A stretch of DNA of 64,000 nt from assembly GCF_016808335.1 (NCBI RefSeq), contig NC_053149.1:22624451-22688450 (forward strand). The letters are read 5' to 3'. A program made the position numbers and the translations under genes. The notes beneath the pieces are model-generated. The model had not been told where the DNA came from. It did not search any database and was given only the letters and a program-made list of their open reading frames with translations. Shown here one piece after another: positions 31,394-46,555 of this stretch. Each line of letters begins with the position of its first letter. Position 1 is the stretch's first letter. Origin of the DNA: Panicum virgatum (Eukaryota > Streptophyta > Magnoliopsida > Poales > Poaceae).

Positions 31394-32312
31394 TGTTGGC
31401 GCTCCTTAAGTACCCCTTTTATCCCTTGTTTATCTTTGATAATGACATGAATTTAATATCAAAATCACTAACCGTCCTAACCCCGGCCTAATTATTGGTC
31501 ATTTTCACACTTGCACATATATTTTGGAGGAACTTCATTTTTGCAGGTTTTTGGCCTATTTTGGAGCTTGAAATGACGAGGCCCGTGATCGAGCGCTGAC
31601 ACGGAGAAAGACGAAGACCAAAAGCCCATGTTGGTTCGAAGCCCATTCACGCACATCCATCCTCCAAGAGAGCTCAAAGAACCGAGCCCACGAAGATGAG
31701 ATCAAGATACTTCGGGATTAAGCAAAGCAAATGAAGATTTAATGAAGGATTCCCTATCCTATCCTTTCATCGAAGATATCTCCAAGATAACGACGTCCAA
31801 AGGGGTGCAATCGTAAATGACATAAACTCTAGAAGATGCGAGGAGTCTACACGCAAAAGATGAGACCGAGGCGAGCCCGAAAGGGGGTAGGCCGGCCGGC
31901 CTAGCCCGTTTCTGAGGCGGTTCGGCCTCTCCTTCGACCGGTGGCTTCCTCGGCTTATAAATAGCTCGCACCTTATTCAACTCGCAACATCAATCCACCC
32001 AGAACTCGACGAAAACCTAGGGCCAAGACTGGAGGAGGCTGACGGCCGCCACGAGTCTTCGAGGGTACCTAGGAGATGGCTTAGGCCACCCCTAGCCACC
32101 ATGGCCTCCCTGCGAGGTTGTGCCATGGTGGAGTTCGGGAGTCATCCCCAACATTCGTCGGGGTATGTACACACACGATGGTGATATCAATCTACTCTTT
32201 ATTCTAGTTGTCTCGACTTTGGTCTACTTCAATGCATGCTTTCTTTCTCATATGTGATGCATCCATATGTTCGTAGTAAGATTAGATCTATTCGTGGTGA
32301 TTAGTCTATATC
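31394..32312 (+). repeat. 3' LTR of the LARD-like element, truncated
   Basis: Matches 24137-25077, then diverges after CTATATC. About 500 bp are missing. TATA at 31955-31963, with a 16-bp palindrome TAGGCCGGCCGGCCTA at 31888-31903, about 52 bp upstream. Relative to the 5' LTR it has a 22-bp deletion that creates this longer palindrome. Confidence 0.9.
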
Positions 32313-33180
32313 ATGCTTTCTTTCCCATGAGCCATTATCTTGAAACCCTAAGCAGACCCTCACCCACTCGTCAACCTCTCCCGCACCGCACACACCGCCT
32401 CGCGCCGCACGCGTCGCTCTGCCTCGCGTGGCCTCGCTCCGCTTCCCGGCCACTGCACGCACAGATGCGGACTCCTCGCGGCCGTCTCCAACGGTGCGGC
32501 CGGGCAGCGGCCCCAACGGGTTGGAGGGCCGGCGGCACGGCTCACCTCCGGCAGCGTGCGTGCGGCCGTCCTCCTCTCGCCTCCTCCCTCCGTCCTGGCG
32601 CGCCTCTCCTCCCTCCCTCTGGCGGCCTCGAGCTTGGCCCTCCCCGGCGAGGATCTAGCGCAAACGGCGGTGCTCGCCCCCACTCCCTCCCTCTTCGGCG
32701 TGGATCTGGTTGCGGAGCTCTAGCTCGAACTCTGGCAGCAGCGCCGTATTCGGCCCATTGTGGCGCTCCGAGCTCGCCGCCCGTTGCCGCCTCCTCGCAG
32801 CCTCCTCCTTTTCGAGCTCACCGGTCCGCTGCCGCTTCCTCCTCGCCATGCCCTGTGCTGTGGCCTCCAGCGCTGGCAGGTCCTTCCGGAGCGGAGCTCG
32901 TGCGTGGCGGAGATGGCGTCCATGGCCGGCTAGGGCTCGGGACGGCGCGGCGGCTGAGCAGCAGCGGGGAGCAGTTGTGGGCCGGCGAGGCCACACGTCT
33001 CCTCCCCTGGTCCATCCTCCGGCGAGGCCAACTCCTGTGGCGACGTGCGCAGCTCGCGTGGGGCCGATTGGAGGAACGGCGTCGGGCTACTTTTTTTTCT
33101 GTGAGAACACATGTCGTGTGGAGACACATCGAGGGCTCTCAGCTCTCACTCTCCACGCTGTATAGTATATAGAGTACTAG
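32313..33180. other. GC-rich block, unassigned
   Basis: Strongly GC-rich with overlapping open frames on both strands (longest 301 aa on +, starting inside the LTR). The peptides are low-complexity Ala/Arg/Pro/Ser with no domain. On the - strand a TATA-like TCTATATAC sits at about 33162-33171, with ATGs and a GGTGAGC-like donor below it, so a truncated first exon of a host gene is possible but unproven. Confidence 0.3.
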
Positions 33181-33439
33181 TATCCTTTGCGTATCCTACT
33201 CGGGAGCAGCCTCGCAGCAGAACAGAGGCCATGCATTTCGCACAGTGTCTTCCCATCCGCGTCTGTGCACCGATTGGCTCAGCAGCAGCCACTCCACCGC
33301 CATACTGTAGTCAAACAAGCTGGCACGTGCAAGGTGAGGTCATGTGACTGGGACGTAGTCCAAACCTGCACGGCTCCTAAGAGCGGAGAGGTCTGTTGTG
33401 GGACTTTTCGTTTGTAATTTTTATATTTTTCTAAAATTG
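33181..33439. other. Spacer, nothing identified
   Basis: No domain, repeat or terminal signal recognised, though it may contain the decayed left end of the adjacent MITE. Confidence 0.3.
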
Positions 33440-33653
33440 TGCTGTGAGGATGTTTGATTGCAGTTGAAAAGGATTGTACGTTTGTAATTTGATAACTTTT
33501 GTTCCACCATGGGCTAACTAGGCTTAAAAGATTCGTCTCACAAATTACAGACAAACTGTGCAATTAATTAGGAGTATTTTGTTTACATACAGTACATTTG
33601 ATGCTCCATGCATGCGTGGGAAATTTTGGGAACTTTTTGGAACTAAACAGGGC
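33440..33653 (+). mobile_element. Grass MITE remnant (ends AACTAAACAGGG)
   Basis: Contains CATGGGCTAACTAGGCTTAA, AAGATTCGTCTC, CAAACTGTGCAATTAATTA, ATGCTCCATGCATGCG and ends GGAACTAAACAGGGC. This series is that of a very common non-autonomous DNA transposon of grasses with TTTAGTTCC-type ends. The left end is decayed. Recognised from memory of the family. Confidence 0.55.
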
Positions 33654-33739
33654 TGAAACGATGAGTGACAGAGTCACGAAATCTATCCAAATTATCTGTC
33701 AGTGTGAAGTGAAGCAATGTTTCATTCCATTTTCATTTG

Positions 33740-34262
33740 AAATTTGAAATGTATTTTTTGAATGACCTCCGATGGACAGACTACCAAAACAAAAGCTTTG
33801 CCTACTTCTATGCTTGTCAATGAATATGACTACAGTTACAACTAATAAAATAGATCAGTTTTCATCACGCACATACTCAATCAAACATCAACCAACACTT
33901 CCGCAATTATATATGGCAAGGAAAGGAACGCATTGATTCCTTGATTATTTGGTCATTTAATTGTCTAAAATATTATAAAATTCAACGGTTGTGACTTATT
34001 CAAAGTCGTACTGTACCTCCTAAGAGGTAATGCCCATCAAATTAAGTCGGTTCAATCGAGATCATCTAGAGATCTAACTAGCTACACATCATGCATATCG
34101 ATCAAATTAAACACTCGATCATCGTACCCACACAGCATCACAGATCTTACCATGACATGATGATCTCAAATCAAAATGTCGTAAACTAGATATTTGACAA
34201 AAACAAATTTTGTTTTCGTAGTTTGTCTATAGGAGGTCATTTTTAACATTTAGATTTCAATT
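33740..34262. repeat. Inverted-repeat (fold-back/MITE-like) element
   Basis: The segment AATGACCTCCGATGGACAGA (33762-33781) and the lead-in from about 33740 are matched in reverse complement at about 34205-34262 (TTTGTCTATAGGAGGTCATT and following). The arms are about 60 bp and imperfect, about 480 bp apart. The interior is AT-rich without coding signals. No target duplicate could be settled. Confidence 0.5.
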
Positions 34263-34513
34263 TTCATTTTTTTAAAATGGAGACTTACGCTTCCTTTACA
34301 AGATGAACTCAAATAAAAAAGTTTCAAAATACAGAGTTTCATAACTTAGCAAGATCTACTATTCTTATTTTGGTTGTTTTCCCGTCCGACAAAGCGGTAG
34401 TGAACATGTTCACAAATCTTATATCTCTCTTGTATGTACATAAACTATACGGAATCAGTTTTGTTAGTAATCTACGTTTAATACTCCTAACTAGCAAGAT
34501 TTTGTAGGGTTAG

Positions 34514-35469
34514 TGAAAGTGATCGGATCGTGCTCTAGCCTAAGAGGGGGAGGGGGTGAATTAGGCAACTAAAAACCTTAACCTATGGCTCCAACTAATT
34601 TGCACAATATTAAACTAAAACATGCTCTATATGTGCAACTAAGGTTGTTTTAGTGTGAAACCCCTATCCCAAAAGAGTTTAGCAACCTATAGCCTTTCCT
34701 ATCAAGTAACTACTCTATGAAAGTAAAGGCATACAAAAATTGCTAGTAGAAATGCGGAAACGTAAAGAGTGGGATATGAGGAAGCAAACTCTTGACGCGA
34801 GTGTTTATCCCGTGGTTCGGTTAGCCACAAAGGCACCCCTACATCCATGTTGTTGAAGCACTCAATAAGAATAACGCTTCCCGGTAATCAACTCTCTTCT
34901 GTGGACTCAACCACGGTCACCTTGATCTCGTTTTCTACTAAGGAGCATGTCCACGAAGGAAAGGGGTCTCCACGTCCCCCATACAAGGATGTCGTCGCCG
35001 CTCCACACCAAGTCGGAGGGTCGATGACGTGCCGGCGAGCCACCAATGCTCAAAGGGGCCGGGCACCAAGATCTTCTTGTTGGTTCACTCAAGAACCAGC
35101 CACAAGGCACAGCACTTTGCTTGCTCACTCACTCAAGAGCTAATCTAGCACTTACACTCTCAAAGCTAGTGCTAAACCTAAGATTTGATCAATATGCACT
35201 TGGGTAGGCTTGGATGTTTTCCTGGGTGTGTATGAGGATTGTAGTAACTCCAGCAATCTTCAAATGACCGGGGGAACCCATATATACAGGCCATCAAGAG
35301 GAGAGAGCCGTTGGGAGCCGTTACCCAACTTTTCTGCGTGGCGTCGGATAGACCGACGGTAGGGCACCGGTTCATCCGGTCACTCTGTGCCCTGAGGTAG
35401 CCATTGGGTCTTCTGACAGGTGACGTAGGTGTCACCAGATAAACCGATGGGGTGGCGTCGGTTCATCCG
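34514..35469 (-). repeat. Truncated LTR of the copia-B family
   Basis: Starts TGAAAGTGATCGG like 20913 and aligns with it for about 950 bp, including the - strand TATA (about 35277-35288) and palindromes paired at about 23 bp. It is not preceded by a primer site, so it is a solo or fragmentary LTR. It is cut at 35469, where the Tekay LTR begins. Confidence 0.87.
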
Positions 35470-39352
<3,883 letters not shown>

Positions 39353-39354
39353 GC

Positions 39355-39366
39355 TGGTATCAGAGC
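39355..39366 (+). other. Primer binding site of the Tekay-type element
   Basis: TGGTATCAGAGC, 2 nt after the LTR. Confidence 0.93.
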
Positions 39367-40620
39367 TACAAGTGTACACCAGAGGTGTTGGAACCCTAAA
39401 AATCGATTTCCGTATAAAATTTGACCAACAAGGTATTCTAAAAACTACGTTGGTTTCGTTAAGGGTTATGCATAGAACGTAAAGTCCTAGGGAATTTACG
39501 GGAGTTACTAGGTGGCTATCTATTTATGGTTTATGTATATCTGACTTCCAGCACTTTACATTTTTGTCAAACCATACTCACAAGCAACCCTTAATTTCTG
39601 TAACAACGCATCTACGTTAAGGTAACAAGGTAAGGATCCTCAGTCAGCTGAGGGAGTCTGACCTTTCTGTCGGTGATGCGAGCCGAACGCTGCCCTCAAG
39701 CAGTGGCCTACTTGAGGTGCTACCAATATATCAACTATTAGTTGACTATATTGGGTGTAAAGTGTACTCAGTCAGCTGAGGGAGTCTGACCTTCCCGTCG
39801 GCAATGCGAACCGAATGCTGCACTCAAGCAGTGGCCTACTTGAGCTACTGCCAATATACCGACCATCGATCGATTATATTGGGAGTAAAGGAACTTGTGA
39901 ATACACTATCTCAGTGGCGTATGTTAATGTTGGCCATACGGGGAAATTGTATGGCTGCCGCTTCTATAGTGAGCGGTAATGTATGGGAACGCTTTCATGA
40001 GTGCTGGCATGAAAGGTTCAATGTATATATGTTCTATCAATCTTCTGCAAGTACACTAACCGCGATTCGATAAGTTAAGAACAGTTAGAATTTATCGAAT
40101 AGATATAATAGAGAGAGACGTATTCATGTTATGCCACCGTACTAACCGCGTAAGCCCAACAATAGTTGGCAATTGTTTATCTTGAGAGGGCGAATAGGTC
40201 ATGCATGCATAGTGTGAATATGTTTGATTTGATTCCTAGAATTTGAAATTGTTACATGAGTCTTTTTAAGGGATTTCTAGTGTGGATCTTCATGGATATG
40301 TATTAGTATGCTTAAATCATAAGTTGAGTTTAAACTTGATATTAGGAGCATGTTTCTTGAAACATTTAGATTTCCTTGGATAAAAAGATGGATTTAAGTC
40401 ATGCCTTTATCCTTCGCCCTATCTTGATGTTCTAATGATCTTTTCGTTCCAAAGAATCTCAAATGATGAACCAGTACCAATTGTGGTTGTTTACCTCCTG
40501 AGTTTGTGAAATCATATAATCTTTTGAATCAGAATCACATTTTCCGCAGTCTTCTTAAAAGCTTTATTTGAGAAGTCTTGAGATAATTATATAACTCACA
40601 TTTGAATCTTTTTGATTCAG
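39367..40620 (+). other. Leader of the Tekay-type element
   Basis: Non-coding leader before the accessory ORF. It contains the 128-bp tandem duplication at 39638-39893; otherwise nothing recognised. It ends in TTTTTGATTCAG before the ATG, which resembles a splice acceptor. Confidence 0.6.
39638..39893 (+). repeat. 128-bp tandem duplication with hairpins in the leader
   Basis: Units 39638-39765 and 39766-39893. Each has CTCAG-TCAG-CTGAG, CTCAAG...CTTGAG and a 32-nt CCAATATA...TATATTGG hairpin. Confidence 0.88.
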
Positions 40621-41532
40621 ATGGCGGACTGTCACAATGTCTTTTGGGATGAGGATGGATGTGCACATACTGATTGCCTGTACTGGGAGGGCTTTCCGAG
40701 GATTTTGTGGGATACGCTCTGTATTTTCCATTACCCAGACCCACCCCGGTACAAGGGACGACAGTTTTCTCAGGATGGAGTTCAGAAGAGCAGAGTCACC
40801 ATGACCATTCCTCAGCACCCCACCTTGGCTTGGCCGCCTATTGAGATTGAGGTGGTTGGATATTGTCTTGTGGACGCTTTTGAGACAGCAGCTCTCAAAG
40901 CTATCACTACCTTCTGTGAGCATCATCCCGATGAAGTAGCCGCTTATCCTATTGGCTTGTTTCCGGCAGTCAGTGCTGGCAACGCAGAGTGGCTCTTCAG
41001 GACCACCCACTTTGGACACTTAGTTGGAGACGTAACTGAGGAGACTGTCCAGGCGGTGATCAGGTATATGAATGCCCAGTCCCACTATCAGATCCTTCAG
41101 TAGAGGCACATGGATCAGGTGATGGACTTGGCCCAGACTTTTCAGCGAGGTCTTAGTTTGAGAGATACTCAGATTCAGGGGCTTAATGAGGCTGTTGCTG
41201 GGAGAGATCACGCCATTGCACAGTTTGAGCTTCAGGTTCTGGAGCATGGTGCTGAGATAGTGCAGCGCAACACGGTGATTGCTTTTCTTCAGGAGCAGGT
41301 TCACGAGCTCCATGTGGATCTGGATGATGCTATGGCCCATATTGGTATGCTCCATGAGCAGCCAATACCCCCAGTTGTTCCAACCGAGCCTGCAGCAGCA
41401 GCAGAAGACCCAGAGGAGATTGAGGGAGTTTCTGAGATAGATTCCGAGCACACGCTTGCCGAGCCTAACCCTCAGCCGGACGACTCTTCATCCGGCAGTG
41501 CTTCCTCTATGGGCAACCTCGACGACTTCTAG
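40621..41532 (+). pseudogene. Accessory ORF of the Tekay-type element, one nonsense codon
   Basis: Open from ATG 40621 (MADCHNVFWDEDG) to TAG 41101-41103, then open in the same frame to TAG 41530-41532; about 300 residues in all. The first half is globular (WEGFPRILWDTLCIFHY, WPPIEIEVVGY, HPDEVAAYPIGLFP). The second is a coiled coil (LSLRDTQIQGLNEAVAGRD) with an acidic Pro/Ser tail. Similar proteins occur upstream of gag in related grass elements as I recall them; their function is unknown. Confidence 0.8.
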
Positions 41533-41953
41533 GCATCTTAGGATAGTCCTAGATAGCATGTGATCTTCCTTGTTGTAGTATATGTAAATAAGTAAGGAGA
41601 TGTTGTAAAATAGCCCTAGGAAGGAGTACCACTTGTTGTAGCATATGTGGTAAGAAAGTGTGATGCTAGGTTTGTACTATAAAGACTACCTTGGATGTAA
41701 TATAAATAATGACTACCAGTTTGGAAATCAAGACTTTTCTGCTCACCGAAGTGAGAGAGTACAAAGTTATCTAACAGCTGACCAAATTTTGAGCTATGTT
41801 GGTTGAGCAAATATGTGTTATGCATATTGTGTTATACCGCATCTTGTTAAACTCTGCTGATTTTGTTTTGATATCCAATGTATGATCATTGCACATACCA
41901 TTGATTTTGGGAGCAAAAAAAATGTATCTAATGGATGTCTTCCAAAATTACAG
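41533..41953 (+). other. Spacer between accessory ORF and gag
   Basis: Non-coding; ends CCAAAATTACAG before the gag ATG, a plausible splice acceptor. No other feature. Confidence 0.5.
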
Positions 41954-42152
41954 ATGGTTGGTCATACCCGTGGATCGCCTGAAGGTTTCGGCCGTGAAAC
42001 TGGCAGTGGATCTCAGCAGCCACCGCCACCACCGTCGAATCTGGCCGAGCTAATGGCCATGCAAACCGAATTGCTTCGTCAGCTGGTGCAAGGGCAGTAG
42101 AATCCGTCACGCCAGCAACATGGAGGACGTGATGCACAACCAGTGGGTTACC
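41954..42152 (+). pseudogene. gag: Gag N-terminus of the Tekay-type element, truncated
   Basis: MVGHTRGSPEGFGRE, a Gln/Pro-rich stretch and LAELMAMQTELLRQLVQGQ, then TAG at 42098 and a few more residues in frame before the Athila-type LTR. The L-x-x-MMxxQTELLRQL pattern is typical of the start of chromovirus gag. Confidence 0.75.
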
Positions 42153-43616
42153 ATGCCGTGTGGTATGACTTAATGTTTACAAAAGGATCCGCAAGCGCAC
42201 GGATATACCGTTGTAGCATTTCACCCGGAAGTATTCAGGGTATCATTATTTATATTTTCCCAAGGGATGGCTAGGTTGAGTAAAGTGTATTTACTTAGTT
42301 ACATAACCATGACACGTATGAGCAAGATGATGACCACTAACTATACAGGGGTAACTGATAAATGAATGATAATCAGGGGTAATGTGACACACACAGAACA
42401 TCCATCTCTCATGAATAAACAATAAACAAGCAATCCTAAGGTTAGTGGGAGCGTAGGCAAAGATTCTTGTTATACTAATCATGTTAGCAGATAAGTTACA
42501 TTAGCTGCATTGCTTAGAGCTGTAGGTGCCGGGAAATTAGGGACATCGGGGAGAATGACCCGCACTGGAGAACATCCAGTCCCGTTTCATCTTTGCATGA
42601 ACACCTACACTGTACCCGAACGTCAGGGAATACGCTAACCGAGAAGAAGCTTCCCGGCGGACCAACAGAACTATCACCACTTGCGGTCTTCCCCAGTCAC
42701 ACTATGGGGCACCATCATATCCGAAGGATCCCGCATACCCGGGCACCATGCCCGCATATGAGGTCACTACCCTAGCACCCCCGGGTCCCCCACCCTTCGG
42801 ATGGACAAGTAAGATGCTAAGGCAAGCCCGAAAGCACAACGAACCGATATCCTTATCTAGATCATCTGGTCTAAGCATGCAACTACTATAACATGATAAA
42901 GCACAGCTCAAGGCTAAACAAGCTATGAACATAGCAAGATAACCAAGAACGAACTCTGAATGATTAATATAAAAAAAGTCGGAATATAAAGCCATACCAG
43001 AGGCCGCGGATTGCTCGCCGACCCCGAGGACAACTGGATTCGCTAAGAGATGAAGTACTAGCCTAGCTCCACTACCCTAAGGAGTACAAGTCACAAAGAG
43101 AGTGTAGAGAGAGAGGCTTCCAAGTGGTGTGTGGGAGAGAGTGGTGGGAGGCCCCTTTTATAGCTTGAGAGGTTGGTTCCCGCCATCTCTATACATGGAA
43201 ACATGCCAAACTGCCATTGGGAGGACAAGATCAAGCTTCCCGCCAAAAATCAGCGGGAAACCCTTACAAGTGGGGTCGGCCGACCCCTTGTTGCTGCCTC
43301 TAGCCACCGTCCTTCGCTGGTACACTGCCTGGTGGATCCTGATGTCAGATGGTCGGTGCCAGGGCTTGGTTGGTCGGTTTGGTCTGGTTTGTGGGCCTCC
43401 TTTGCTCATGTTACGCAGGATACGATCGTCTGTGTCTTCTGTCTGCGTATTCATCGTGTTTTCGTCTTATTCCGGACTTGTGCTCCTGAAATCATAAATT
43501 TTCGAAAACAACTGTGGAGCTAGGTTAGTGATACAAATATGCAAATAAGAGGTATAGTTTTCCTTCTTTATAGTGTATAGTTGACGGTCATATTTCGCAC
43601 TTAATGGCCGTCAACG
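42153..43616 (-). repeat. 3' LTR of the Athila-type element, outer end missing
   Basis: Aligns with 49489-50949. TATA on - strand CTATAAAAGGGG at 43152-43163; about 110 bp upstream is the 16-bp palindrome GGGGTCGGCCGACCCC (43272-43287). Confidence 0.9.
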
Positions 43617-45119
43617 ACACCCCCAAGCTAGCCTTTTGCTCATCCCTGAGCAAAACAAGGCGCTCGTTGTTGATCAGGAGTTGCTACAATGTTGAATTTC
43701 CAACTCATATTTAGGCACAACCAAATGCTTCTTACCTAGATTTTGAATAAGTTGGCCTTATGTTCGTACCTCTTACCTTATTCCTGTGGTGCTTATAGCT
43801 TCACCTCATCTTTGGCGGTTGAGAGTCAGAATGGTATCATAGAGTGCTTATATTTCTTTCTCTTTAGCTCAACCGTCAATCCGGAGGTTTTGTAAAGTTT
43901 TTCAAAAGAAATTTATAAAGTTCCTCGGATGATCTCTCTGATCGCTCAATGTGTATAATTCCTTACCAAGGCTTTTTATTGTGCCTTTCTTCCTCAACCT
44001 ATCTCTAATGGCTTATTTTTGTGGAGCAGCAGGTATGGAGGATTTGAAGGCATACCTGCTTCTCATATTTTGCTAAGTCAAAGACCGGATACAAAGGAGA
44101 AACAAGTCATAAACCTTGATCAAGATGTGCAAGTGTGTGGATATTTTGGTGGATGGTGTATGAACTCCTTTTGTATGCACCATCTCTCTCTTTTTCTTTC
44201 TTTTTGGATAAGGGGCTATCTTTTCTTTTCTCTCTTTTTTTTTGACATGCCTAAGCATGTGGCATATCTTCTTTGGGTATGCATCTTTTATTCTTTTTTT
44301 ACATGCCGAAGCATGTGGCATACCTTCTTTGGGTATGCATCTTTTATTTTTCTTTTTTTTCTTTTTGCATAGCCCCATATCCTTGGCATATTTTTGAGAG
44401 AGAGTGGTGTCACACATGAACATGGAGTTTTATTTTGTGGATGGATATGTGCTTACTTCTAGTGTAGAAGCATAGCATGTGGTGGAAACGTGTACGTGAT
44501 CTTGATCATGAGAGTATGAAATGAATCTCACTAAGGGTCACAACAATTTGACAAAACTCAATGAGATAGCAAGTTGCATATGTGGATGGTTTTGCAATAA
44601 AAACAACATATGGCTTTGGATAGGAATTTCATATCATCGAGGAACTTTATTATATTTTTGTGTTTTCAAAAATTAAATACTCCGGATGTCAAGTATCACA
44701 TAAGAGAAGATCATAGCAACTCTACTTAACCATATCATAGCTCACAACAACTTAGATTTGGATCATGCTTTCCGCTACCCACAAGTTTCAAGTTTCAGGT
44801 ATGAACATTTTAAGCCACCAAACTCAAAACTAGGTAGAGCATAAAGTTGTAACTAAGCATATGAAGGAAATTAACAGAGCAGCTATTTATCATCTCAACA
44901 AAGAAAACTTACACCATGCTTACTACACATATTAAAAGGGAATATTTTTGGTATTTTCTAAGTTTTGCAAATTTTTATTTATTTTTAGTTATGAAAATTT
45001 TTATGGATTTTTTTATTTTGAAATTTTTATGGGTTTCATGCAAGGTTATGAAAGCAGTAAATAGAAATGATACAAGTTACCTCTTGTGGGGGTCCTTCCC
45101 CAAGCTAGCTTCATGCTCA
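43617..45119 (-). other. 3' non-coding region and polypurine tract, Athila-type element
   Basis: The - strand polypurine signal AGCTTGGGGGTG (43618-43631 region) abuts the LTR and is preceded by CTCAGGGATGAGCAAAAGG. The rest is AT-rich and non-coding, with pyrimidine tracts and a short tandem duplication. Confidence 0.75.
44245..44356 (-). repeat. 56-bp tandem duplication with hairpins
   Basis: Units begin at 44245 and 44301. Each contains ACATGC-N4-GCATGT and a GCATA..-N6-..GGTATGC inverted repeat, then a T-rich run. Confidence 0.8.
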
Positions 45120-46555
45120 CTACGGCTGATCAGGGTTGAAACCCGTCCAGCGGCAGTATGCCCTCCACTCCTCCTGTCGCTGCAACTGCGACTGCTCCAT
45201 GTCGTGGAGTCTCTCGCCAGTGAAATGCTGCCATGCTTGGGTACTGTCGATGTGTTGGTTCAGCATCTCTTGTATGTTGTCGCCCTGCACCCGCAGCTCA
45301 CCTAGCTGCTGGGTGATAGCACCGAAACCTCGGGACGAAGATGTCCGTCTGATGAGGTTCGGGGCTCCACCGGAGCTGGAACTAGTGGACCGGCAGCCTG
45401 GTGCCTGCTGTGTCCACTCCTCAGTGCTGGCACTGTGCCATGATGACCCACCAGCCTAATGGTGATGTGAGTGATGAGGCTGCTGAGGCGGTGGTGTCGG
45501 CTCTGCCTCCCTTCTAGTCCTGCTTCTTATCATCCTGCTAGGCAAACCAGAAGATCTATGCCTACGACCCCCTTCACGTGAAACAAGAGGGATGGTTAGC
45601 GAATGGCAATTATACAAATGGAACTCCGCATTGGGCAGCGGAATCTCATTTGTATAGCCTATTTAAAAGAAAATCAAAGAGTCATTCGGGCCTTTCTTAA
45701 GTGTGTGACCTTGGATCAAATAGTCAAAGAAGTGCACTCAATAGGACCCATCATCTTGAAATTCAAAAGCTATTGCCTAACCAAAGCTTGCGCCGGGGAG
45801 ATTTTGATCTTGTTGACCATGGCATAGAGAATGAGCAACTCATCGTTGCGCACGGGTCGGACATCATCTCTTGGGAAGAGAGTGATGGTCAACCACTTGT
45901 GCATCAACTGAAGTGTTGGATTATGAATATCGATGCACCGAGGTGCAAACTTGCCATGGACAACTTGACCCGAAATCCGGCCCCAAAACTCATGATGATT
46001 AAAACCTCGGCAAGCTTGGTCCAAAGAAATAGGCCAGCATTTGTTGAAATCGAGGTGGCCGGCAAAAGTTTTCCAAGAAAGCAAATACTCTTTCCCGAAA
46101 AGTAAAAAATAAACCCTGTTTTCCACCTCCCGAAAAGTGCAAATAAATTGGATGGTGAGGAGTCGAGAACCATACTCCTCAATGGGAACGAAGTTATCCC
46201 ATCCAATTTCATGCCAAATGCTAGAGAAGTCTTCGTACATACCTATTTTGATGAGGAGGTCTGGATCGAACGCTCGGGTGTGGACGAAGCTTCTGTTCTT
46301 GACGATGACGTACCCTTGTCATTCATGATCACCCCACAAGTCGAGGTATGGTGCATCTTCCACATCAATCTCTATGACTCCGGCTTGCGGTTCGGCTTGC
46401 ATCTCTTTGTGTTGTTCTTCTTCTTCATAGTCCATCGTGCTTGGTGTAGGCGTAGGTTCGTATGTGTACGAGCTTGAGCCACCCCGAGAACGGGATGAGC
46501 TTCCACCCGTCATCTTCTTGAATGCACCAGAAACCTTCCATCCTATGCCTTTCAT
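45120..46555 (-). pseudogene. ATHILA ORF1-type accessory gene
   Basis: - strand start MKGIGWKVSGAFKKM at 46555, with a Ser/Gly-rich low-complexity N-terminus; TGA at 46319-46321 then the same frame continues into the conserved part (SIWHEIGWDNFVPIEEYGS, GHLDFNKCW, IHNPTLQLMHKWLTITLFPR). After a stop at 45770 the C-terminus, in another frame, holds a coiled coil and ends WTGFNPDQP at TAG 45120. This is the ORF found after pol in Athila elements and sometimes called env-like. No signal peptide seen. The core looks distantly related to the SIRE-A extra ORF. Confidence 0.82.

Larger units (their letters stand above)
24137..32312 (+). mobile_element. LARD-like non-autonomous LTR retrotransposon (Athila/Tat-related signals)
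   Basis: A 5' LTR (24137-25578), an Asp-tRNA-type primer site, 5.8 kb of internal DNA and a polypurine tract next to a second LTR (31394-32312), all on the + strand. No gag or pol domain is present in any frame, which fits a large retrotransposon derivative. The primer site, the GCGGGAGGCAACCCG motif and the GGACGAGCAAGG...CATGGGGGG 3' signal are like those of Athila/Tat gypsies. LTRs differ at about 4% over the first 550 bp (hand count). The 3' LTR is cut off, so no target duplicate can be checked. Confidence 0.87.

Noticed and set aside
32267..33172. 301-aa open frame on + and overlapping frames on -
   Set aside because: Starts inside an LTR and runs through GC-rich low-complexity DNA; Ala/Arg/Pro/Ser composition and equally long frames on both strands indicate base-composition artefacts.
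40535..41019. - strand frames opposite the Tekay accessory ORF
   Set aside because: Shadows of the + strand frame, which has the coding character and continues in phase past the stop.
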